Below are positions 1 through 8,553 of a stretch of DNA of 14,161 nt, piece by piece. Source of the DNA: CAZKTS01 sp964555735 (GTDB lineage: Bacteria > Actinomycetota > Acidimicrobiia > IMCC26256 > PALSA-555). Within the stretch, counting starts at the first letter, position 1, and each line of letters starts with the position of its first letter. Where the stretch lies: contig CAZKTS010000238.1 of assembly GCA_964555735.1 (NCBI GenBank), forward strand, positions 1-14,161. Reading direction: 5' to 3'. The notes beneath the pieces are model-generated. The model saw nothing but the letters and a program-made list of their open reading frames with translations, made no database searches and had not been told where the DNA came from. The translations under genes were made by a program, and so were the position numbers.

Positions 1-1
1 G

Positions 2-373
2 GCGCGCGAGCACGGCGACATCCGTGAGAACGCCGACTACGACGCCGCGAAGAACGAGCAGGGGCACAACGAGGCCCGGATCCGTCACCTCGAGGCCTTG
101 CTGCGCGACGCCACGGTGGTCGAGGCCGGGACCGACGGCGATGCCGTCGCCCCCGGGACGGTCGTCGAGGTCCGGATGGACGACGACGACGACACCACCC
201 ACTACCTCGTCGGGTCGATCGAGGAGCGCCACGACACCTACGACGTCCTGTCGACGTCGTCGCCACTCGGGCAGGCGCTGATGGGAGCAACACCGGGACA
301 GGTCGTCGACTACCAGGGGCCGCGACGTACCTTCCAAGTCGAAGTCGTGAGCGTGCGACCCCTGGAGGGCTGA
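2..373 (+). CDS. greA: Transcription elongation factor GreA, C-terminal part (5' end outside window)
   Basis: GreA rescues backtracked RNA polymerase by inserting its N-terminal coiled coil into the secondary channel and stimulating cleavage of the extruded transcript. The frame is open at the window edge, so the start is missing and 123 codons remain. The visible part begins at the coiled-coil tip, GDIRENADYDAAKNEQG, whose acidic residues (the D and E of GDIRENAD) match the catalytic tip known in the family. The second coil helix follows, then the FKBP-like C-terminal domain with TVVEVRM, YLVGSIEE, SSPLGQALMGATPGQVVDY and a final FQVEVVSVRPLEG strand. The DDDDD stretch in the C-terminal domain is slightly unusual. 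The sigma-factor frame begins only 10 nt after the stop, so read-through transcription into it is plausible. GreB is a less likely alternative. Confidence 0.93.
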   Translation, partial: AREHGDIRENADYDAAKNEQGHNEARIRHLEALLRDATVVEAGTDGDAVAPGTVVEVRMDDDDDTTHYLVGSIEERHDTYDVLSTSSPLGQALMGATPGQVVDYQGPRRTFQVEVVSVRPLEG

Positions 374-383
374 GCGCCGCGCG

Positions 384-947
384 TTGCTCGGCGACGAGTT
401 CCCGCGCATCCTGGAGGGCGCACGACGCGGCGATCGGCCTGCGCTCGGTGCGATCTACCGCGAGCTGTTCCCCGGCGTCCTCGCGTACCTGCGCTCCAAG
501 GCGCCGGGCGAGGCCGAGGATCTGGCGTCCGACGTGTTCGTCGACGTCGCCCGCAACATCGCCCAGTTCGACGGCGACGAGCCGGCGCTGCGGGCGTGGG
601 TGTTCACCATCGCCCGCAGGCGTGCCATCGACGCGGGGCGACGGACCGCCCGTCGGGCGACCGACGCAGTGCCGACGGAGGCGCTCGACCGGATCGCGGC
701 CGAGGACGACCCCGCCGCCGAGGCCATCGAGGGGCTCGACACCGTCGCCGCCCTCGCCCTCGTGGATCGGCTCTCGAGCCGCCAGGCCGAGGTGGTGCGT
801 CTGCGCGTGATCGCCGGCCTGGACGTGGCGGAGACGGCGGCGGCGCTCGGCACGCGGGAGGGCACCGTGCGAGTGCTCCAGCACCGCGCGCTTCGGCGAC
901 TGGCCCACCTGCTGGACCAGGACCGAACCACGGGTGAGGCGACGTGA
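384..947 (+). CDS. ECF-type RNA polymerase sigma factor
   Basis: A 187-residue sigma-70 family protein with only regions 2 and 4, the ECF layout. Region 2 spans about residues 23-87 (AIYRELFPGVLAYLRS, AEDLASDVFVDV, ALRAWVFTIARRRAID). Region 4 spans about 118-175, with the helix-turn-helix in GLDVAETAAALGTREGTVRVLQHRALRRL. A variable linker lies between them. The TTG at 384 is the first possible start after an in-frame stop at 348-350; a GGAGG inside the greA end lies about 14 nt upstream, so the start is not certain. The next gene, 36 nt downstream, encodes a single-pass membrane protein that is probably its anti-sigma factor, implying a response to an envelope or external signal. The ECF subgroup and target promoters cannot be read from this window. 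Confidence 0.9.
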   Translation: MLGDEFPRILEGARRGDRPALGAIYRELFPGVLAYLRSKAPGEAEDLASDVFVDVARNIAQFDGDEPALRAWVFTIARRRAIDAGRRTARRATDAVPTEALDRIAAEDDPAAEAIEGLDTVAALALVDRLSSRQAEVVRLRVIAGLDVAETAAALGTREGTVRVLQHRALRRLAHLLDQDRTTGEAT

Positions 948-983
948 CGATGATGATTCGAGACGGGGCGGAGGCGTAACGGG

Positions 984-1742
<759 letters not shown>

Positions 1743-1763
1743 CCGCGGCGCGAGACTCCCGGC

Positions 1764-2438
1764 GTGCGGGTGCTCGGTGCCGACGGATACCGGGATGGTT
1801 GGGTGGTCGTCGCGCTGATCGATCGTCGGCTCGACCGCGTCTTCACGGTCGCAAGCCTGGCCGCGCTTCGCACGGAGACCGCGGTGGTGGTCGGCGTCGA
1901 CACACCCATCGGCGAGACCCTTCCCGGTGCTCGCGCCGCCGACCGCGCCGCACGCGCGTTCCTCGGCGCCGGCCGGAGCTCGGTGTTCACGCCGCCGCCC
2001 TACGAGGTGCTGCGCGAGCCGAGCCACGCAGCTGCCTGCGACCGCGCCGAAGCGCTGACGGGCAAGCGCATCTCCCTGCAGGCGTGGAACCTCCGCCACA
2101 AGATCCTCGACGCGACGACGGAGTGGCAACGCGACAGCACGCGGACGCGCGAGGTGCACCCCGAGTGCTCGTTCCGAGCGATGGCGGGTGAGCATGAGCC
2201 GCTCGCACCCAAGAAGCAGTACCGGGGCGTCTGGCAGCGGCTGCACCTGCTCCGGACGGCCGGCATCGACCTCACCGAGCGCGCGCTCGACATCCCGAAG
2301 GGGCCGACGGCCGACGACGTGGTCGACGCCGCAGCCGCGGCGTGGACGGCAGACCGCATCGCCCGCAAGGTCGCGTTCAGCCTTCCTCACCCGCCCGAGC
2401 TCGATGCACAAGGACGCGAGGTGGCGATCTGGGTGTGA
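1764..2438 (+). CDS. DUF429 family protein (predicted RNase H-like fold)
   Basis: A 224-residue protein whose order of conserved blocks matches DUF429: N-terminal GADGYRDGWVV (Asp7), VGVDTPIG (Asp46), RAADRAARAFLG followed by SSVFTPPPYEVL, SLQAWNLRHKILD, the signature REVHPECSF (Glu130, Glu134), PKKQYRGVWQR (Lys150-Lys151), and DDVVDAAAAAWTA (Asp184, Asp185, Asp188). Clustered acidic residues are why this family has been predicted to be a nuclease of the RNase H-like superfamily. As far as I know the biological role is not established, so I give none. Start taken as the GTG at 1764, because VRVLGADG is the normal N-terminus of the family; the ribosome site is weak. It lies 21 nt after the sigma partner and converges on hyuB with only 1 nt between the two stop codons. 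Confidence 0.85.
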   Translation: MRVLGADGYRDGWVVVALIDRRLDRVFTVASLAALRTETAVVVGVDTPIGETLPGARAADRAARAFLGAGRSSVFTPPPYEVLREPSHAAACDRAEALTGKRISLQAWNLRHKILDATTEWQRDSTRTREVHPECSFRAMAGEHEPLAPKKQYRGVWQRLHLLRTAGIDLTERALDIPKGPTADDVVDAAAAAWTADRIARKVAFSLPHPPELDAQGREVAIWV

Positions 2439-2439
2439 G

Positions 2440-3978
2440 TCAGGGGCGGCCGTGGCCTCCGCCGCCGGGGGTCCGCACGCGCAGCACGTCGCCGGCACGC
2501 GCCAGGAAGGTCACCTTGTCGGCGAGCGGCTCCTCGGTGCCGTCGGCGCGCAGCACCGTGTTCTCCCCGACCGCGCCCGGCCCGCCGCCCGCGAGCCCCC
2601 ACGGCGCGCTGCTGCGCCGCTCGGTGATGAGCGACACGGTCGCGTCGGTGAGCACCTCGAGCTCGCGCTCGATCCCGTCGCCGCCGGTCTGTCGCCCGAG
2701 GCCACCGGTCCCGCGTCGGAGCGCGTAGCGCCGGACGAGGATGGGCAGCGACCGCTCGATCGCCTCGACCGGCGTGTCGAGCGTGTTGGTCATCGCCGTG
2801 TGCACGCCGCTCATCCCGGGCGCCCATGGGCGCGCGCCCTGCCCGCCGCCGATCGTCTCGTAGTACACCCAGCCGTCGCCGCCGAGCAGCGTGTTGTTCA
2901 TGGTGCCTTGACCGGCCGCGCCGACCCGATCGGGCAGCACCGCGGCGAGCGCGCCGAGGCAGACGTCGGCGACGCGCTGGCTGACCTCGACGTTGCCCGC
3001 GCCCACCGCGACCGGTGGGGTCGCGGCGATCACGGTGCCCGCGGGCGCAACCACCGTGACCGGCCGCATCGCGCCGCCGTTCGCCGGCAGGGTCGGGTCG
3101 ACTGCGGCACGTAGCGCGAAGGCGACGGCGCTCACCGTCACGGCCTCCACCGCGTTGACGTTGCCGGCCCGCTGCGGCGCGGTGCCGGTGAAGTCGAAGG
3201 TCGCGGTCTCGCCGTCGATCGTGAGCGTCACGACGACCCGAGACGGCGACTGCTGCTCCGCGCGCGGGCCGGCGGAGTCGAGCACGTCCGAGAACGTCCA
3301 CGTGCCGTCCGGCACCGCCGCGAGTGCGGCGCGCGTCCGCCGTTCGCCGTAGTCGACGATCTCGGCCAGCGCGTCGGGTGATCCCAGCTGCGCCACGATC
3401 TCGCCGAAGCGCCGTGCGCCCACCACGTTCGCGCCGACCTGCGCGGTGAGGTCACCCCGTCGCTCGTCGGGGGTGCGCGAGCTGGTCACCAGGCGCGCCG
3501 CCACCTCGTCGTCGAGCACCGTCGGCCCGATGCGGAAGCCCTCCTCGGCGATGTCGACCGCGTCGGCCGGCATCGAGCCGGGCGCGGTGCCACCGAGGTC
3601 GGCATGGTGCGCCCGGTTGGCGACCCACCCCACGAGGCGGCCGTCGAGCCGGACGGGTGCGACGAGGGTGACGTCGTTGAGGTGGGTCCCGCCGGCGAAC
3701 GGGTCGTTGAGCAGCACCTGGTGCTCGGCTCCCAGCGTCGGGCCCACGGCATCGATCGCGGCGCGCACCGCGGCCGGCATCGAGCCGAGGTGCACCGGGA
3801 TGTGCTCTGCCTGCACGAGCAGCTCGCCGTCGGCGGTGAAGAGCGCGGCCGAGCAGTCGGCGCGCTCCTTGATGTTGGGACTGAACGACGCGCGCCGGAG
3901 GACCTCGCCCATCTCGTGCGCAACCCCCGTGAGCCGCGCGACCAGCACCTGGAGCGACGCCGGATCGAGCTCGGTCAC
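2440..3978 (-). CDS. hyuB: Hydantoinase B/oxoprolinase family subunit (HyuB-like)
   Basis: A 512-residue protein of the hydantoinase B/acetophenone carboxylase family. These act with an HyuA-type ATPase subunit on N-methylhydantoins, 5-oxoproline, acetone or acetophenone. Family blocks seen: SPNIKERADCS (about 33-43), AEHIPVHLGSMPAAV (57-71), NDPFAGGTHLNDVTL (91-105), NRAHHADLGG (121-130), a central DFTGTAPQRAGNVNA, the later TMNNTLLGG and YYETIGGGQGARP, and a C-terminal TPGGGGHG. The GTG start at 3978 overlaps the hyuA stop as GTGA, indicating translational coupling and a complex with HyuA. An upstream open extension exists in this frame but lies inside hyuA, so it is not used. Substrate cannot be told from sequence; the name 5-oxoprolinase should not be transferred automatically. 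Confidence 0.88.
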   Translation of the reverse strand: MTELDPASLQVLVARLTGVAHEMGEVLRRASFSPNIKERADCSAALFTADGELLVQAEHIPVHLGSMPAAVRAAIDAVGPTLGAEHQVLLNDPFAGGTHLNDVTLVAPVRLDGRLVGWVANRAHHADLGGTAPGSMPADAVDIAEEGFRIGPTVLDDEVAARLVTSSRTPDERRGDLTAQVGANVVGARRFGEIVAQLGSPDALAEIVDYGERRTRAALAAVPDGTWTFSDVLDSAGPRAEQQSPSRVVVTLTIDGETATFDFTGTAPQRAGNVNAVEAVTVSAVAFALRAAVDPTLPANGGAMRPVTVVAPAGTVIAATPPVAVGAGNVEVSQRVADVCLGALAAVLPDRVGAAGQGTMNNTLLGGDGWVYYETIGGGQGARPWAPGMSGVHTAMTNTLDTPVEAIERSLPILVRRYALRRGTGGLGRQTGGDGIERELEVLTDATVSLITERRSSAPWGLAGGGPGAVGENTVLRADGTEEPLADKVTFLARAGDVLRVRTPGGGGHGRP

Positions 3979-5777
3979 GACGAGCCCCGTCGCAGGACGT
4001 ACGCGCCGAGGTCTCCGGGCTCGGCCACCCAGCCGTCGGGCACCCACACCGTGCAGTCCGCCTCGGTGATCACCGCCGGCCCGACGACCCGGCGCCGGAC
4101 GACGTCGGGCAGGTCGGTCACCGCGAGCGGCGCGGGACGGCCGGCGCGCGCTCGGAGCGCGATCACGTCGACCGGCTCGTTCGGGCGGGCGAACCCGTTG
4201 CGGCGCTCGTGCTCGGCGTGGAAGTCGTCGACGTCGCCGACCGTCAGCTCGTGGCTCTGCCCGCGGTACCGGCAGTCGAGCCACGTCGTCGCGGTCACGC
4301 CCTCCCGAGTCGCGCCACCGATCAGCGCCGCGGCGTCCGCAGCGAGGGCCGCGCGAGCGGCCGAGAGTCCCTCGACCGACGACGGGGTCGGCCACGAGCG
4401 CACGAGCTCGCGCTGCACCGGCGACGCGAGGAGCCCGACCGCCGACAGCACGCCTGCGCGTGGCGGCACGATCACGGCCGGCATCCCGAGCGCGTCGGCG
4501 ATCGCACAGGCATGCAGCGGGCCCGCGCCGCCGAACGCGACGAGAGCACACGCCCGGGGGTCGACACCGCGCGCCACCGTCACCGCGCGCACTGCCTGCT
4601 CCATCGACGCGTCGACCACTGCGACGACGCCCGCGGCATCGACGCCGGCGCGCGTGAGCGCGTCCCCCGCCCGGCCGACGTCGAGCCGCCCGAGATCGGG
4701 GAACACGGCGTCGGCGCTGATGCGGCCGAGCGCCAGGTCGGCATCCGTCACCGTCGCCGCCTCACCGCCGCGCCCGTAGCACGCCGGCCCGGGAAATGCG
4801 CCGGCGCTCGCCGGGCCGACGGTCAACGCGCCGCCGGCATCGATGCGCGCAACCGAGCCGCCGCCGGCGCCGATGGTGTGGACGTCGAGCGACGGCAGGC
4901 GGATCGGGAAGCCGGCAACGATCCGCATCTGAGCGGCCTCCGGTGCCCCGCCCCGGACCAGGCAGACGTCGGTGCTCGTACCGCCCATGTCGAAGGCCAC
5001 GGCATCCGCGAAGCCGCACGCGGCCGCGATCTCCGCGGCGGCACGTGCGCCGCCCGCGGGCCCCGACAAGAGCAGTGCGGCGGGAAGCTCGGCGACGTCG
5101 CGCGGGGGCAACAGCCCGCCGGCCGACGTCATCACGAGCACCTCGTCGGCGAGCCCGTCGAGCGCGCGGAGATACTCGCGACAGATCGGCCGGAGCATCG
5201 CGTTCACCACCGTGGTCACGGTGCGCTCGTACTCGCGGAACTCGGGCGACACCTCGTGCGAGCAGCTGACGTCGTGACCGCGTGACCGCAGCTCGTCCGC
5301 GACCGCGCGCTCGTGGGCGGGCTCGAGGTCGGCGTGGAGCAAGCACACCGCGACCGCGTCGACACCGTGGGGGATCGCGGGCACGCTCGCGGGGTCGACC
5401 GGCTCGAGCTCGGCGCCGGTCCCGTCGAGACGCCCCAACACCTCGACGCGCAGCTCGCGCGGCACCAGCGGCGCCGGGCGGTCGACGCGGAGGTCGTAGA
5501 GCGAGGGCCGCACCTGGCGGGCGATCTCGATCACGTCGGCGAAGCCGTTGGTCGTGATCAGGGCGACGCGGCCGCCCGAGCGCTGGAGCAGCGCGTTCGT
5601 CGCAACGGTGGTGCCGTGGGCGAGCAGGGCCGGCCGTTCGCCACCGGCGCCCGCCACCGCCCTCGCGACCGCGCGGGCGGGGTCATCGGGCGTCGACGAC
5701 ACCTTGACGACGCGTCCGTCGTCGGAGACCAGATCCGTGAACGTGCCGCCCGTGTCCACACCGACGCGCATCGGCAC
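3975..5777 (-). CDS. hyuA: Hydantoinase A/oxoprolinase family ATP-binding subunit (HyuA-like)
   Basis: A 600-residue ASKHA-fold subunit that in characterised relatives uses ATP to phosphorylate or activate the substrate for the partner subunit. Seen: phosphate-binding DTGGTFTD (residues 8-15), HGTTVATNALLQR (54-66), SGPAGG (238-243), a second phosphate loop DMGGTSTDV (263-271), TIGAGGGS (301-308), GAFPGPACYGRGG (326-338), AFGGAGPLHA (414-423), and a C-terminal region with CRYRGQSHEL. Length is close to that of separate HyuA subunits. The start may be the GTG at 5777 or the ATG two codons later; neither has a strong ribosome site. It follows the winged-helix gene by 48 nt on the same strand and overlaps hyuB by 4 nt. 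The regulator, hyuA and hyuB may form one unit. Substrate unknown. Confidence 0.88.
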   Translation of the reverse strand: MPMRVGVDTGGTFTDLVSDDGRVVKVSSTPDDPARAVARAVAGAGGERPALLAHGTTVATNALLQRSGGRVALITTNGFADVIEIARQVRPSLYDLRVDRPAPLVPRELRVEVLGRLDGTGAELEPVDPASVPAIPHGVDAVAVCLLHADLEPAHERAVADELRSRGHDVSCSHEVSPEFREYERTVTTVVNAMLRPICREYLRALDGLADEVLVMTSAGGLLPPRDVAELPAALLLSGPAGGARAAAEIAAACGFADAVAFDMGGTSTDVCLVRGGAPEAAQMRIVAGFPIRLPSLDVHTIGAGGGSVARIDAGGALTVGPASAGAFPGPACYGRGGEAATVTDADLALGRISADAVFPDLGRLDVGRAGDALTRAGVDAAGVVAVVDASMEQAVRAVTVARGVDPRACALVAFGGAGPLHACAIADALGMPAVIVPPRAGVLSAVGLLASPVQRELVRSWPTPSSVEGLSAARAALAADAAALIGGATREGVTATTWLDCRYRGQSHELTVGDVDDFHAEHERRNGFARPNEPVDVIALRARAGRPAPLAVTDLPDVVRRRVVGPAVITEADCTVWVPDGWVAEPGDLGAYVLRRGSS

Positions 5778-5825
5778 AGCGTCGCACGGTCCGCGCCGCC
5801 GCGACCGCTCGCGAGGACGGGTGGC

Positions 5826-6323
5826 TCAGTCGGGGAGCTCGGTCTTCGCCTGGAGCAGGTAGCCGCGCGAACGGACCGTCCGCACCTCGAGACCGAGCGG
5901 CTCGACCCGCCGCCGGAAGCGGACCATCTGCACATCGAGCGCGTTGCGCGTGGGCACGCCGTCGGGCCAGGCCCGCCGCGACAAGGCCTCGCGTCCCACG
6001 ACCGCGCCGTAGCGCTCGGTGAGCGCCCGGGCGATCGCGGCCTCGAGCGGCGAGAGGGCGACCCAGCCGCCGCGGTGGTGCAGCAGCCCGTCGTCGTCGA
6101 CCCCCGGAACGGTCGCCTCGCCGTCGGCCCTCCGGGTCAGGGTCGTGACCCGGGCCTGGACGTCGCTCGGGTCGACCGGGACCCGCACCCAGTCCTCCAG
6201 GGGATCGACGGTCGCGGGCGGCTCGGCCGTGCTGTCGACGAGCAGCAGGCGCGGCGCTCCGGCATCCCTCGCGGCGTCGAGCCGATCCTGCTCGGCCGGC
6301 CAGCGAATCAGCACCACGTCCAT
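5826..6323 (-). CDS. Winged-helix (OmpR/PhoB-type) regulator with degenerate receiver-like N-terminus
   Basis: A 165-residue DNA-binding protein. Residues about 79-159 form an OmpR/PhoB-type winged helix: a first beta hairpin (HHRGGWVALSPLEAAIARAL), recognition-helix region PTRNALDVQMVRFRRRVEPL, and the wing VRTVRSRGYLLQ. The first 62 residues (MDVVLIRWPAEQDRL, PRLLLVDST) look like a shortened receiver domain with no clear phospho-acceptor Asp or conserved Lys, so control by a sensor kinase is doubtful. The ATG at 6323 is preceded by a TAGGTT hexamer ending 9 nt upstream, which would fit a leaderless or near-leaderless transcript. It is divergent from leuC over 135 nt and directly upstream of hyuA. 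Either leuCD or hyuAB could be its target; this is inference from position. Confidence 0.8.
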   Translation of the reverse strand: MDVVLIRWPAEQDRLDAARDAGAPRLLLVDSTAEPPATVDPLEDWVRVPVDPSDVQARVTTLTRRADGEATVPGVDDDGLLHHRGGWVALSPLEAAIARALTERYGAVVGREALSRRAWPDGVPTRNALDVQMVRFRRRVEPLGLEVRTVRSRGYLLQAKTELPD

Positions 6324-6332
6324 GTGCCCGAC

Positions 6333-6338
6333 AACCTA
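6333..6338 (-). promoter_or_regulatory. Candidate -10 hexamer for the winged-helix regulator gene
   Basis: TAGGTT on the minus strand ends 9 nt before the ATG at 6323. No convincing -35 hexamer is visible at 16-19 nt spacing. If used, the transcript would start within a few bases of the ATG. This is weak evidence by itself. Confidence 0.25.
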
Positions 6339-6350
6339 GGGGCGCTGCAT

Positions 6351-6375
6351 TTCACGACTGTTACACGGGAGTGAA
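6351..6375. promoter_or_regulatory. Candidate operator: inverted repeat TTCAC-N15-GTGAA between divergent genes
   Basis: The arms TTCAC (6351-6355) and GTGAA (6371-6375) are exact inverted repeats separated by 15 nt, with GTTAC at 6360-6364 inside. The site lies in the 135-nt gap between the winged-helix gene and leuC, where an autoregulatory or leuCD operator could be. Five-base arms occur often by chance, so confidence is low. Confidence 0.25.
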
Positions 6376-6446
6376 CGCCGACCAACCCGTCGCGCGCCGG
6401 TCGCCTGCGGTTCCGGAACGCTGCGAAGGGCCGACAACCCCCATGG

Positions 6447-6452
6447 CACAAT
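6447..6452 (+). promoter_or_regulatory. Candidate -10 hexamer for a leaderless leuC transcript
   Basis: CACAAT matches the TATAAT consensus at four of six positions and ends 6 nt before the GTG of leuC, so initiation would fall at the start codon. No -35 match and no Shine-Dalgarno sequence are visible. The nearby ATGs at 6443 and 6451 are out of the leuC frame. Confidence 0.25.
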
Positions 6453-6458
6453 GGGTCC

Positions 6459-7862
6459 GTGGCACAGACCCTCTCCGACAAGGTCTGGGAACGGCACGTG
6501 GTGCGGCGCACCGACGATGCCCCCGACCTCCTGTTCATCGATCTGCACCTCGTCCACGAGGTGACGTCGCCGCAGGCCTTCGACAGCCTCCGGATGCAGG
6601 GCCGCACCGTCCGCCGGCCCGACCTCACCATCTCGACGATCGACCACAACAACCCCACCACCGGACCGGGCGGTCCGCCCCCCGACGAGATCTCCGCGAA
6701 GCAGATGGAGGTCCTGGCCAAGAACTGCAACGAGTTCGGCATCCAGCTCTTCGGCATGGGCGACCCGAATCGCGGGATCGTCCACGTCATCGGCCCCGAG
6801 CAGGGCCTGAGCCTCCCTGGCATGACGATCGTCTGTGGCGACTCGCACACGTCGACCCACGGTGCGTTCGGTGCGCTGGCCTTCGGCATCGGCACGAGCG
6901 AGGTCGAGCACGTGCTCGCGACGCAGACGCTGTCCCAGGCTCGCCCCGACACGTTCGCGGTCACCGTCGACGGTGACCTCCCCGCGGGCGTCACCGCCAA
7001 GGACATCGTGCTCACGATCATCGCCACCATCGGCACGGGTGGGGGGATCGGCTCGATCATCGAGTACCGCGGGTCGGCGATCCGCGGCCTCTCGATGGAA
7101 GGGCGCATGACCGTCTGCAACATGTCGATCGAAGGCGGGGCGCGCGCCGGCATGGTCGCTCCCGACGACACCACGTTCTCGTACCTCGAGGGCCGCCCGT
7201 TCGCCCCGAAGGGCAAGGCGTGGGAAGCCGCGCTCGACGACTGGCGTGAGCTGGTCACCGACGCCGACGCGACCTTCGACCGCGAGGTGTTCATCGACGC
7301 GTCCACGCTGCGGCCGTCGGTGTCGTGGGGCACGAACCCCGCGCAGACCGTCACCATCGACGACGTCGTGCCGGACCCGTCGGCGTTCGACGATCCCGCC
7401 GCGCGCGAGTCGGCCACCCACGCGCTGCGCTACATGGGCCTGAAGGCCGGCACGCCGATCCGCGACATCCCGGTCGACACCGTCTTCATCGGCTCGTGCA
7501 CGAACGCGCGCATCGAGGACCTCCGCGCGGCTGCGGCGGTCGCGCAGGGCCGCAAGGTCCGCGACGGCATGCGTGCGCTGGTCGTGCCCGGCTCGATGCA
7601 AGTCAAGGCCGAGGCCGAGGCCGAAGGGCTCGATCGCGTCTTCGTCGACGCGGGCTTCGACTGGCGCCCCGAGGCCGGCTGCTCGATGTGCCTGGCCATG
7701 AACCCCGACAAGCTCTCGGTCGGCGAGCGCTCGGCGTCGACGTCGAACCGGAACTTCGAGGGTCGGCAGGGCCGCGGCGGCCGCACGCACCTCGTCTCCC
7801 CCGCCGTCGCCGCCGCCACCGCGATCGCCGGCACCTTCTCGACCCCGGAGGACCTGGACTGA
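6459..7862 (+). CDS. leuC: 3-isopropylmalate dehydratase large subunit
   Basis: LeuC with LeuD isomerises 2-isopropylmalate to 3-isopropylmalate, the second committed step of leucine synthesis, using a [4Fe-4S] cluster. The 467-residue length is typical. Cluster ligands are Cys347 in FIGSCTNARIEDL and Cys408/Cys411 in GCSMCLAMNPDKL. Other family blocks are FIDLHLVHEVTSPQAFDSLR, STIDHNNPT, VCGDSHTSTHGAFGALAFGIGTSEVEHVLATQT (in pieces), EYRGSAIRGLSMEGRMT and RQGRGGRTHLVSP. The start is the GTG at 6459, giving the expected MAQTLSDKVWERH N-terminus; no clear ribosome site precedes it. Its stop overlaps the leuD ATG by one base (TGATG), so the two subunits are probably translationally coupled. It is transcribed away from a winged-helix regulator gene. 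Confidence 0.97.
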   Translation: MAQTLSDKVWERHVVRRTDDAPDLLFIDLHLVHEVTSPQAFDSLRMQGRTVRRPDLTISTIDHNNPTTGPGGPPPDEISAKQMEVLAKNCNEFGIQLFGMGDPNRGIVHVIGPEQGLSLPGMTIVCGDSHTSTHGAFGALAFGIGTSEVEHVLATQTLSQARPDTFAVTVDGDLPAGVTAKDIVLTIIATIGTGGGIGSIIEYRGSAIRGLSMEGRMTVCNMSIEGGARAGMVAPDDTTFSYLEGRPFAPKGKAWEAALDDWRELVTDADATFDREVFIDASTLRPSVSWGTNPAQTVTIDDVVPDPSAFDDPAARESATHALRYMGLKAGTPIRDIPVDTVFIGSCTNARIEDLRAAAAVAQGRKVRDGMRALVVPGSMQVKAEAEAEGLDRVFVDAGFDWRPEAGCSMCLAMNPDKLSVGERSASTSNRNFEGRQGRGGRTHLVSPAVAAATAIAGTFSTPEDLD

Positions 7863-8464
7863 TGCAGGCGGTGAACGAGATCGTGGGGCGGGCGGTACCG
7901 CTCGACCGGTCGGACGTCGACACGGATCAGATCATCCCGAGCGACTGGCTGAAGCGGGTCGAGCGCACCGGCTTCGGCGAGGGGCTCTTCTCCGAGTGGC
8001 GCGAGAGCAGCGACTTCGTCCTCAACCGCAGCGAGCACCAGGGCGACGACGTCCGGGTGCTGGTGGCCGGCCCCAACTTCGGGACCGGATCGTCACGCGA
8101 GCACGCGGTCTGGGCCCTCGAGGACTACGGCTTCGACGCCGTCATCTCGTCCCGCTTCGCCGACATCTTCAGGAACAACTGCCTGAAGATCGGCCTGGTC
8201 CCCGTGGAGCTGCCGCAGCCCGTCGTGGACCGCATCATGCAGGCAGTCACCGACGACCCGAACGTCGAGATCGTCGTCGATGTGGTGGACCGCCGTGTGG
8301 CCGTGCCCGCACTCGACCTCGACGAGCCGTTCGCGCTCGACGACTTCCACCACTACCGCCTCGTGAACGGCCTCGACGACATCGGCATCACCCTGCAGCA
8401 CGACGCCGACATCGCCGCGTATGAGGGCACGCGCGCGTCCTGGCTCCCGACGGTCAGCGTCTGA
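7862..8464 (+). CDS. leuD: 3-isopropylmalate dehydratase small subunit
   Basis: LeuD is the small swivelling subunit of isopropylmalate isomerase and completes the active site with LeuC. The protein is 200 residues, normal for the family. Seen: PLDRSDVDTDQIIPSDWLKR near the N-terminus, the substrate-recognition block GPNFGTGSSREHAVWAL (about residues 70-86), VISSRFADIFRNNCLKIGLVPVEL, and a C-terminal FHHYRLVNGLDDIGITL followed by AYEGTRASWLP. The ATG start sits in TGATG with the leuC stop. In this frame an open stretch continues upstream, but it lies inside leuC and is not part of the protein. leuB is not adjacent. Confidence 0.97.
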   Translation: MQAVNEIVGRAVPLDRSDVDTDQIIPSDWLKRVERTGFGEGLFSEWRESSDFVLNRSEHQGDDVRVLVAGPNFGTGSSREHAVWALEDYGFDAVISSRFADIFRNNCLKIGLVPVELPQPVVDRIMQAVTDDPNVEIVVDVVDRRVAVPALDLDEPFALDDFHHYRLVNGLDDIGITLQHDADIAAYEGTRASWLPTVSV

Positions 8465-8475
8465 CACCGGACGCG

Positions 8476-8509
8476 GACCGAGGCGCCACCTCGCGGTGAC
8501 GCCTCGGTC
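8476..8509 (+). terminator. Strong hairpin after leuD, possible terminator without U tract
   Basis: GACCGAGGCG (8476-8485) and CGCCTCGGTC (8500-8509) are perfect complements. Between them, CACC (8487-8490) and GGTG (8495-8498) extend the stem around a TCGC loop after one C/A mismatch. It lies 11 nt after the leuD stop in the gap between convergent genes. There is no U tract on either strand, so it may be a processing or mRNA-stabilising structure or a Rho-assisted end rather than an intrinsic terminator. Confidence 0.6.
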
Positions 8510-8553
8510 TCCGGTCCGCTGAGCCGGGGGGAAGGCGCAGCGGCTCGATGGGG

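Noticed and set aside
2188..3114. Plus-strand frame opposite hyuB
   Set aside because: Low-complexity, Arg-rich translation; hyuB on the other strand has full family motifs.
3979..4551. N-terminal extension of the hyuB frame
   Set aside because: It lies inside hyuA in another frame and is Arg-rich; the GTGA start at 3978 gives the family N-terminus.
6360..6376. GlnR-like half sites (GTTAC-N6-GTGAA) before leuC
   Set aside because: The second half does not match GAAAC and only one pair is present; calling a nitrogen-regulator site would be overreading.
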